Source: Marinigracilibium pacificum | Lineage (GTDB): Bacteria > Bacteroidota > Bacteroidia > Cytophagales > Cyclobacteriaceae | Direction of reading: 5' to 3' | NCBI RefSeq assembly: GCF_012926615.1 | Contig: NZ_JABBNU010000001.1 | Location: 372,001-436,000, forward strand | Length of the DNA stretch: 64,000 bases | Shown here: positions 38,416 to 44,138 of the stretch, in pieces | Layout of the letters: each line of letters starts with the position of its first letter | Numbering within the stretch: the stretch's first letter is position 1 | The notes under the pieces: generated by a model | Databases searched by the model: none | What the model saw: only the letters and a program-made list of their open reading frames with translations | What the model was told of the DNA's origin: nothing | Translations under genes and position numbers: made by a program

Positions 38416-38435
38416 AGTTAATAAAGTATAGTGGT

Positions 38436-38849
38436 TTAAAAATCTAATTTATAATCGTCATCAGAGAATCTAAACCCAGGATTAATTCTTAAAAACTTAT
38501 TTACTCGTTCATTTTTATCTTCTAAATATTGATTTAGAATTGTTATTTGATCTACATTTAAAAATCTTCGAAATCGAGCATAATAAGGAGTTTCAAAATC
38601 ATTTTTTCTTTTATAAGACGCATGATTAGGTAGATTTGCAATTTTTTCATTTCGCTCTGTTAGCAATTGCCTTAGTTGATTTTGTTGTTTTGAATCTAAA
38701 TTGAGTTTTTCGGAATACTTATCAACAACTAAGTCTATTGTTGAAGGTTCATTTACAGCCATTCTTGACTGATTTACATTTGTGGAGTCTTGTGCCTGAA
38801 TTTTTCCAAGACAAACTAAAAAAAGTAATAATAAATAAATTGTTTTCAT
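38436..38849 (-). CDS. Small periplasmic helical protein (possibly Spy/LTXXQ-like)
   Basis: 137 residues from the ATG at 38849, chosen because it gives a clean signal peptide (MKTIYLLLLFLVCLGKIQAQ); the frame extends upstream to 38999 but that part is not protein-like. The mature chain is helical and charged: LNLDSKQQNQLRQLLTERNEKI, then FRRFLNVDQITILNQYLEDKNER. The pairing of two 'L-x-x-x-Q' helices is reminiscent of Spy/CpxP-like periplasmic proteins, but the match is weak. It is followed after 20 bases by the GloVer lipoprotein and may share its transcript. Confidence 0.6.
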   Translation of the reverse strand: MKTIYLLLLFLVCLGKIQAQDSTNVNQSRMAVNEPSTIDLVVDKYSEKLNLDSKQQNQLRQLLTERNEKIANLPNHASYKRKNDFETPYYARFRRFLNVDQITILNQYLEDKNERVNKFLRINPGFRFSDDDYKLDF

Positions 38850-39178
38850 AAGTAAAAAGTGATAAATCCTTTTATAATGAAGGTTTAACCTAAAAATTAA
38901 TAATAAAACTGATAAACAATGTGTTGAATTTTGCTCTTTACCACTATTAAAAATAGTTAGCTCATTGTTAATCAAAATGCTTGCAAAGTTAATATTCAAT
39001 GTTTATAATCTATAGTTATTGAGTCAAATATTAAAGTTAATATCCCCTGCTGTTTGGAGTGTTCCGCAGGACAACTTCAAACTTTTGATGAAAAGTAGGG
39101 ATTTTATCTCGGGCATTAATTGTCAGAATCAAGATTTTCAAGATTCAAGGATTTACAGGATGAGTAAAAAATAAAAAG

Positions 39179-39211
39179 AAAGCCTTTAGATTATTTCTGG
39201 AGGCTTTTTTG
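39179..39211. terminator. Hairpin at the left end of repeat copy A (terminator-like)
   Basis: Arms 39179-39189 and 39197-39207 pair over 11 bp with two G-U pairs, followed by TTTTTT. Compared with copy B (41382-41416) the stem bases differ but pairing is kept. No plus-strand gene ends nearby, so it is probably carried along by the repeat; the A-rich left flank could stop the minus-strand gene ending at 39589. Confidence 0.6.
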
Positions 39212-39380
39212 ATTACTCTGGTTTTGACTTTACTGCCTTTTACAGACAGATATTTCACTTACTGTTAAGTTGTGTCAATATGCCACATGAGTGGTCATTT
39301 TTATCATTGATTCATTGTAAACTGGAGTTTCATTGTTCAACATGACGGGGAGAGTGGTGGGTGGTGTGTGATGGTTTTTG

Positions 39381-39440
39381 ATTTTAATGGCTGATTGTAG
39401 GGGCGTAGCAAGCTACGCCCCTACAATCAGCTATTAAAAT
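39381..39440. repeat. 60-bp near-perfect palindrome in repeat copy A
   Basis: Left arm 39381-39409 and right arm 39412-39440 pair over 29 bp with one G-U and a 2-base centre. The GC-rich inner part is GTAGGGGCGTAGC / GCTACGCCCCTAC. A matching shorter palindrome is at 41598-41629. Confidence 0.85.
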
Positions 39441-39478
39441 TTCTACATATATTTTTTATATTGGTTTTTTTAATAAAT

Positions 39479-39495
39479 CTGCGTTACAAACGCAG
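39479..39495. repeat. REP-like hairpin, TTACAAA loop type
   Basis: CTGCGTT (39479-39485) pairs with AACGCAG (39489-39495). The element reads CTGCG-TTACAAA-CGCAG; a hairpin at 41816-41830 reads GGCA-TTACAAA-TGCC on the minus strand, so the loop is conserved while the stem differs. Confidence 0.6.
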
Positions 39496-39505
39496 GTCTC
39501 TAAAA

Positions 39506-39532
39506 CCCTTGATATGCTTCGCTAAACAAGTG
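39506..39532. repeat. REP-like hairpin, TGCTTCGCTA loop type
   Basis: CCCTTG (39506-39511) faces CAAGTG (39527-39532), with one mismatch, around TGCTTCGCTA at 39515-39524. Second of three members. Confidence 0.5.
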
Positions 39533-39588
39533 CGATTAAATTGTCCTTATTTGTAATGTGGATATTCGAGAGCAAAGAGAGTATTGTC

Positions 39589-40497
39589 TTAAAAATACAC
39601 CGGATTAAACTTTACCCCATCAACCCGGTTAAACTCAACTGCAGGAAATGGGATTTTTATCAGATTTAAGGCTTTCAGCATTCCGCGAACCCATTTTTTA
39701 TTAGTCCTGATTCGAGAAAAGTCTACATCTAGTGAAATTAGGTATTGTCTGTACCTTTCAAAATGAGGAAAAGGCTCTCCTTGATAGTATGTTGGGTTGT
39801 CAAATTCATAAATCATACCATTAGCGCTATATCCAAAGGAAATATTAAGCCAGTCTGGTACCTTTTGAATTCCTGTTAATTTTTTGATGTTTCCGGATAG
39901 CCAATAGGTATGGGCATTATAATCCAGGAAAAATCTTTGGATATGATTTTCTCCAAGGTGATCATGATAATCCGGGTAGATACTTGGTGAATATGAGAAT
40001 TTCATCAAAAAGATCTGCTCATCGAATACCGCTTCCTGAATAGTAAATATTGCTGATCCTGCAGTGTTGGCAATCATGTCATACCATGAAAATCCCCAGC
40101 CTTCGTACATGCCATCAAAGATTTCGATTGGTGTTTGAAATATCAAGCCTGTTGGTCCACCATAGATAAGGGCTTTTTTCTTGCTTACACCGGCAGCTCG
40201 AAGAGCATAATAGGCGGAATAACTATATCGGTAAGCTCCGAATGCATGCCCGGCTTTATCCATTTGCAAGTATCCCTTAGAGTCATCGTAATAATGGAAG
40301 GGTACTCGGTCGTGATCTTTGTACCAGATAAATTGTAAAAAGGAAATACCTGCCAAATAAGTTCCGGTTTCGATCCCTATTGTTTTAATTAGCTTCTTTT
40401 TGTCTATCGAATCGGGATATGATTCTGATAACTGATGCTGACCAAAACATAATGAAGTTATACTAAAGAAAAGGATGAATAAAAATTGTCTTTTCAT
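39589..40497 (-). CDS. DUF2279 family exported protein
   Basis: 302 residues. Signal peptide ending near residue 20 (FFSITSLCFGQ). Conserved blocks of the DUF2279 family are visible: LQMDKAGHAFGAYRYSYSAYY near residue 80 and EIFDGMYEGWGFSWYDMIANTAGS near residue 128, with DKxGH and D-x-x-N-x-x-G reminiscent of small membrane-associated hydrolases such as VanZ/PAP2-like proteins. Several half-hydrophobic helices occur. No function has been established for the family that I know of. It lies between the two REP-bearing gaps. Confidence 0.75.
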   Translation of the reverse strand: MKRQFLFILFFSITSLCFGQHQLSESYPDSIDKKKLIKTIGIETGTYLAGISFLQFIWYKDHDRVPFHYYDDSKGYLQMDKAGHAFGAYRYSYSAYYALRAAGVSKKKALIYGGPTGLIFQTPIEIFDGMYEGWGFSWYDMIANTAGSAIFTIQEAVFDEQIFLMKFSYSPSIYPDYHDHLGENHIQRFFLDYNAHTYWLSGNIKKLTGIQKVPDWLNISFGYSANGMIYEFDNPTYYQGEPFPHFERYRQYLISLDVDFSRIRTNKKWVRGMLKALNLIKIPFPAVEFNRVDGVKFNPVYF

Positions 40498-40797
40498 AGT
40501 GAGGTAGTTGATAAAAATCGCAAGTTAATTACCATTATCGATAAGCATAATAAAAACAAAGTATTATTCAATTCAAATAATATGCAATAACCTACAGACT
40601 TTAGTTATTAAAATGTATAAAAATATAATACTGCTTTCTTATTTTTTTTGAGAGTATTATCTTTAAGATTGTATTATGGATGTTCTTTTTTACAGTTAAA
40701 AAGCATCATAATAACTAAAATATATTAGGATTATAACTTTTTAATTTTGTGGATCTTACCAAAGATTCACTTAGCATTTTTAAAAATTAAATTAACT
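40498..40797. other. 300-base divergent gap, nothing recognised
   Basis: Very AT-rich spacer between the divergent DUF2279 and lipoprotein genes. A possible TTTG (40745-40748) lies about 50 bases before the lipoprotein start, without a clean TAnnTTTG partner. I see no repeat or frame. Confidence 0.5.
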
Positions 40798-41334
40798 ATG
40801 ATGAGAATTTTAACACTTACATTGACCCTTACCATTTTGTTTGCTTCATGCATGAGTACGGAAGAAAAAAAGCAAAAAGCAGAAGAAGAGGGTAACGCAC
40901 TTGTAGCTATTAAATCCAAACTTTTGAAAGGAGCTGGTGATGCATTAAAAAGCGATGGAAAGGAAGCAGCCGAATCAGCTAGTGAAGGTGTTGGTGAAGT
41001 AATTAAAGGCGTGAACTCTGGTTTTGACAAAAGCCTTAGTGGAGTTGATATAGCAATAGACTCCGCAACAAGCGAATACTTTGAAATAGGTAGATCTCAC
41101 AAGGATTTCTCTGGTGAAGAAGATGAAAAGAAAGTATCAGTTTACTTAATTGCCAAGAATAATTTTGAAGGGAAAGTAATGCTAAAGGCATTTGATGCAG
41201 ATGGCAAAGAAATTGGTAGAAGTACTCAAGAAATAAAAATTGAGAAAGATGAAGCTAATTATTCTGATTTTACTTTTGATAAACGCACCCCATTACTTCA
41301 GGCAACAAGCTTTTCTTTAGAAGTAAAGAAGTAA
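40798..41334 (+). CDS. Small lipoprotein of unknown function
   Basis: 178 residues from the ATG at 40798; the in-frame GTG/ATG-like codons further upstream (to 40747) add a poorly fitting N-terminus. The signal peptide (LTLTLTLTILFASC) ends in a lipobox, so Cys near residue 19 should be lipidated. A charged helical stretch (KLLKGAGDALKSDGKEAAESASEGVG) is followed by a beta-rich domain from about residue 95 (SEYFEIGRSHKDF to ATSFSLEVKK). No family recognised. It is followed by a perfect terminator that is part of repeat copy B. Confidence 0.7.
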   Translation: MMRILTLTLTLTILFASCMSTEEKKQKAEEEGNALVAIKSKLLKGAGDALKSDGKEAAESASEGVGEVIKGVNSGFDKSLSGVDIAIDSATSEYFEIGRSHKDFSGEEDEKKVSVYLIAKNNFEGKVMLKAFDADGKEIGRSTQEIKIEKDEANYSDFTFDKRTPLLQATSFSLEVKK

Positions 41335-41381
41335 TTGTGAACCAGGATTTAACGGATTAAAAAAGATTACCAAGATTATAA

Positions 41382-41416
41382 AAAAAGCCTTCAGATTATT
41401 TCTGAAGGCTTTTTTT
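41382..41416 (+). terminator. Intrinsic terminator after the small lipoprotein (start of repeat copy B)
   Basis: Arms 41382-41394 and 41402-41414 pair perfectly over 13 bp (core GCCTTCAG/CTGAAGGC), 7-base loop, T run. It ends the lipoprotein transcript and is also the first landmark of the repeat block. Confidence 0.88.
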
Positions 41417-41597
41417 ATTACTTAGATTTTGGTTTTGCTGCCATGAACATTCAGATATTTCACTTATTGTTAGGTTGTGTCTATGTCACACATGAGTAGT
41501 TATATTTATAAATAAGTCATTGTTAGCTGAAGGAGAACCGTTCAATATGACGAGGTGATTGGTGGGTGGTAATTGATGAATTTTGATTTTCAATTCT

Positions 41598-41629
41598 TTG
41601 TAGGGGCGTAGCATGCTACGCCCCTACAA
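41598..41629. repeat. 32-bp perfect palindrome in repeat copy B
   Basis: Self-complementary from 41598 to 41629; left half TTGTAGGGGCGTAGCA. The inner 13 bases of each arm match the palindrome at 39381-39440, while the flanks have diverged on the left side only. Confidence 0.85.
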
Positions 41630-41691
41630 TCAGCCATTAAAATTTGCACATAGATGTTTCTCGACATTTGCAATGTTGAGTCATTATCGTA

Positions 41692-41704
41692 GGATCTGTG
41701 ATCC
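41692..41704. repeat. Short hairpin GGATC-TGT-GATCC
   Basis: Five-base perfect arms (41692-41696, 41700-41704) with a 3-base loop, in the same cluster as the other REP-like hairpins. Confidence 0.45.
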
Positions 41705-41732
41705 GACTTAAATTTACGAGAGTTCTCTATCA

Positions 41733-41759
41733 CCCTTGCCATGCTTCGCTAATCAAGGG
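41733..41759. repeat. REP-like hairpin, TGCTTCGCTA loop type
   Basis: CCCTTG (41733-41738) pairs with CAAGGG (41754-41759) around TGCTTCGCTA at 41742-41751. Third member of the loop family and the one with the cleanest stem. Confidence 0.65.
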
Positions 41760-41815
41760 CGATGAATAGTACCGTGAGTCAATCGTCATCGTTTGGAACG
41801 AGGATGGTTGAGGTT

Positions 41816-41830
41816 GGCATTTGTAATGCC
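41816..41830. repeat. REP-like hairpin, TTACAAA loop type (minus strand)
   Basis: GGCAT (41816-41820) and ATGCC (41826-41830) pair perfectly. On the minus strand the loop reads TTACAAA, as in the hairpin at 39479-39495. Confidence 0.55.
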
Positions 41831-42059
41831 TTATCATGATTCATTCTGCAAATCTTGAAAAGCCTCATGTATTAAGTTATCAACCTACCCAATATACACT
41901 CCTCCATATCAACAATTTAATCACAGCTCATAAACTTAAGTTAACATTGGCTTTGACCATTTAATAAACTGTTAAACAACGCAACCCAATGACTTAACAT
42001 TATATATCGAAGTTTGCTTCCAGATTTTAGAAACCAAAAACGAAAATCGGACTAACGAA

Positions 42060-43742
42060 ATGAAAAAATTAATTAATTCTATTTTAGCGTTCGCCCTAAT
42101 CGCGGGATTTTTAACGCTACAGTCATGCGACGATGATGAGACTCAAAGCTCAGCAAAAGACATAACTTCATTTGTATTTGCTGGTTTAAATCCTCAGGTT
42201 GATGGACAAATCAGTGGAACATCTATTACAGCTTCAGTTTTTCCTGGCACTGATGTTACTGCATTAGTTCCAACTATCGCTGTTTCTTCAGGAGCTTCTG
42301 TTGACCCGGCTTCAGGAGTTGCTCAAGACTTTACTTCTCCAGTGACTTATACGGTGAAAGCTGAAGATGGATCTACTAAAAGCTACACTGTTACTGTTTC
42401 TGAAGCATCTGAAGTTACTTACATGGGAGGAACTTACACAGATGATGATTTCATAGCAGGTATTACATATAATCTTGTTGCTGGTGAAGACTACTTATTC
42501 GACGGACTTGTATTTATCGAAGCCGGAGCTACTTTAAATGTTCCTGCAGGTACAACTGTTAAATTTAAAAATGCTCCTACAACTGGTGACAACACTTCTT
42601 CATTAATCATCGCTAGAGATGCTATGATTATGGCTGAGGGTACTTCTAGTAACCCAATTGTTTTCACTGCGGAACTTGATGATGATAACGAAGGTGTATT
42701 AACTCCTTCTGATAATGCTCAATGGGGAGGTCTTATTATGCTTGGAAATGCTCCTGCTTATAAAGACGGTATAACAGATGGAATTGCAATTGAAGGTATC
42801 GACTCTGAAGAAGTTAGAGGTCAATATGGTGGAAATGATGCAAATGATAATTCAGGTGTATTAAAGTATGTTTCTATAAGATATACTGGAATTGGTCTTG
42901 CTGCAGGTGATGAGATCCAAGGACTTACATTAGGTGGTGTTGGAGCTGGTACAGTAATTGATTATATTGATATTTTCTCAACAGCTGATGATGGTATTGA
43001 AATTTTTGGTGGTACTGTTAATATCAAGCACATTGCAGTAGCTTTCTCTACTGACGATGATTTTGACTTTGACTTAGGTTGGAGAGGAAATGCTCAATTC
43101 TTATTTACATTAATGAGAAATGATGTTGAAGGTTATGATCATGCAGGTGAGTGGGATGGTGCTGATCCAGATGATGCTCCTTTATTTTCTGCTCCAAATG
43201 TATTTAACTATACAGCTATAGGACCTGGTCAAAATGCAACTGGTCGTCAAAGAGCGTTCTTAATGAGAGAAAACTTTGCTGGAAAATTAGGTAACTCTGT
43301 TATCGTTGACTTCCCTGGTTATGCTATGGAAATTCAAAACCTAACAGGTACTAATCAGGATTCTTATGGAAAAATAACTACTCCAGTTGATGGATACCAG
43401 CTTGAGATCCTTAATAATACTTGGTCTGCAATTAAAAAATATGATGGAAGTACAGTGGCTTCAGTCGTAGAACCTTCAGATGATACAGAAATTTCAGATG
43501 TTGTTGCTGAATTAACTGATAATAACAATAAAATTTCTTCAAGTCCAATTGTTTCAATTACAAGAGGTAGCGGTGTTTCTGATGTAACTGTTGATCCACG
43601 ACCAACATCTAATGATGATGAAGTTGCTACAGTACCTTCAGGAATGGAACAAGTTAACTATAGAGGTGCTTTTGCCGCTGGTGAAGCTACTTGGTTAGCT
43701 GGATGGTCTGCATTATCTAAATTTGGATATGTAACTGAGTAA
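42060..43742 (+). CDS. Surface lipoprotein with Ig-like domain and beta-helix-like body
   Basis: 560 residues. Lipobox FLTLQSC (Cys near 23) followed by DDDE, an acidic start common in surface-exposed Bacteroidota lipoproteins. Residues 33-118 form an Ig-like, DUF5018-like domain (ITSFVFAGLNPQVDGQISGT, VKAEDGSTKSYTVTV). From about 140 the chain has repetitive strands of a right-handed beta-helix (FIEAGATLNVPAGTTVKF, SNPIVFTAEL, QWGGLIMLGNAPAY, GVLKYVSIRYTG). It has its own terminator but lies just upstream of a TonB-dependent receptor gene and may be its partner; ligand unknown. Confidence 0.8.
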   Translation: MKKLINSILAFALIAGFLTLQSCDDDETQSSAKDITSFVFAGLNPQVDGQISGTSITASVFPGTDVTALVPTIAVSSGASVDPASGVAQDFTSPVTYTVKAEDGSTKSYTVTVSEASEVTYMGGTYTDDDFIAGITYNLVAGEDYLFDGLVFIEAGATLNVPAGTTVKFKNAPTTGDNTSSLIIARDAMIMAEGTSSNPIVFTAELDDDNEGVLTPSDNAQWGGLIMLGNAPAYKDGITDGIAIEGIDSEEVRGQYGGNDANDNSGVLKYVSIRYTGIGLAAGDEIQGLTLGGVGAGTVIDYIDIFSTADDGIEIFGGTVNIKHIAVAFSTDDDFDFDLGWRGNAQFLFTLMRNDVEGYDHAGEWDGADPDDAPLFSAPNVFNYTAIGPGQNATGRQRAFLMRENFAGKLGNSVIVDFPGYAMEIQNLTGTNQDSYGKITTPVDGYQLEILNNTWSAIKKYDGSTVASVVEPSDDTEISDVVAELTDNNNKISSSPIVSITRGSGVSDVTVDPRPTSNDDEVATVPSGMEQVNYRGAFAAGEATWLAGWSALSKFGYVTE

Positions 43743-43766
43743 TTTTAACTCACTAATCAAAATATT

Positions 43767-43796
43767 AGGCCATCTCAAAGTGAGATGGCCTTTTTT
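43767..43796 (+). terminator. Intrinsic terminator after the Ig/beta-helix lipoprotein
   Basis: Arms 43767-43777 and 43781-43791 pair perfectly over 11 bp (core GGCCATCTCA/TGAGATGGCC) with a 3-base loop and T run. Confidence 0.92.
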
Positions 43797-43902
43797 ATTA
43801 TCAGTCTTTTTTTCATACCCAACCCATAAAATAAGGGATGCAAAAACATTTTTCATGTTACTTAAATGTTACTTATTTGGAAAACCCTCACATATCAAAA
43901 TA

Positions 43903-43933
43903 TAATTTGGTATTTGGGGGTTATACCAAATTA
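43903..43933. promoter_or_regulatory. Long hairpin upstream of the TonB-dependent receptor
   Basis: Arms 43903-43913 and 43923-43933 pair perfectly over 11 bp (TAATTTGGTAT / ATACCAAATTA) around a loop of TTGGGGGTT. No T run follows. It lies 206 bases before the receptor ATG and 107 bases beyond the preceding terminator, so it is more likely an operator or leader structure than a terminator. Just before it ATGTTACTTA is repeated (43855-43875). Confidence 0.45.
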
Positions 43934-44109
43934 GAGGTTGTGAGCTGGATTAGGTCAGGAATTTTCAACTATTGGTTAACTCTTATTTTATAGCACATTT
44001 ACTTAGGTTACATCTTATGTTAACTAATTGTTAATGCAGTGTCTTAATGTTTCTTATTGCGTTAACAAATTGATAAAAACCACGTAAACACCACGCTTGT
44101 TTGTAAGCA

Positions 44110-44117
44110 TATCTTTG
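44110..44117 (+). promoter_or_regulatory. Bacteroidota-type -7 element of the receptor gene
   Basis: TATCTTTG matches the TAnnTTTG consensus exactly, 21 bases before the receptor ATG. No clear TTTG is present at the expected -33 position, so the promoter call is tentative. Confidence 0.4.
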
Positions 44118-44138
44118 CAGCATAAAATAAAAAATGAA

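Larger units (their letters stand above)
39179..39535. repeat. Dispersed intergenic repeat block, copy A (~357 bp)
   Basis: Similar along its length to 41382-41760. Shared landmarks in order: the AAAGCCTT-AG / CT-AGGCTTT hairpin, CAGATATTTCACTTA-TGTTA, GGTGGGTGGT, the GTAGGGGCGTAGC palindrome followed by CAATCAG, and the TGCTTCGCTA hairpin. There is no open frame in common, so it behaves as a structured non-coding repeat. Confidence 0.7.
39000..39588. other. Gap with REP-like repeat block, copy A
   Basis: No coding frame. It contains the repeat block 39179-39535 and, ahead of it, words seen in other gaps (ATTGTCAGAAT near 39119, and GATTCAAGGATTTACAGGAT). The remainder is AT-rich spacer between two minus-strand genes. 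Confidence 0.6.
41382..41760. repeat. Dispersed intergenic repeat block, copy B (~379 bp)
   Basis: Second copy of the block at 39179-39535, in the same orientation and with the same order of landmarks. Copy B keeps the first hairpin perfect and has a shorter central palindrome. Confidence 0.7.
41335..42059. other. Gap with REP-like repeat block, copy B, and lipoprotein promoter region
   Basis: Contains the repeat block 41382-41760 and three further hairpins up to 41830. The last ~200 bases before the next gene (41860-42059) are AT-rich with repeated GTTAA words (TTAAGTTAACATT, AACTGTTAAACAA) and should hold its promoter. No coding frame. Confidence 0.6.

Noticed and set aside
38850-38999. 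N-terminal extension of the small helical protein to 38999
   Set aside because: The extension precedes an ideal signal peptide beginning at 38849 and is not protein-like.
37279-41334. Genomic island or integrated element
   Set aside because: Repeats and a transposase relic are present, but there is no integrase, attachment-site duplication or tRNA; the REP/RAYT explanation is simpler.
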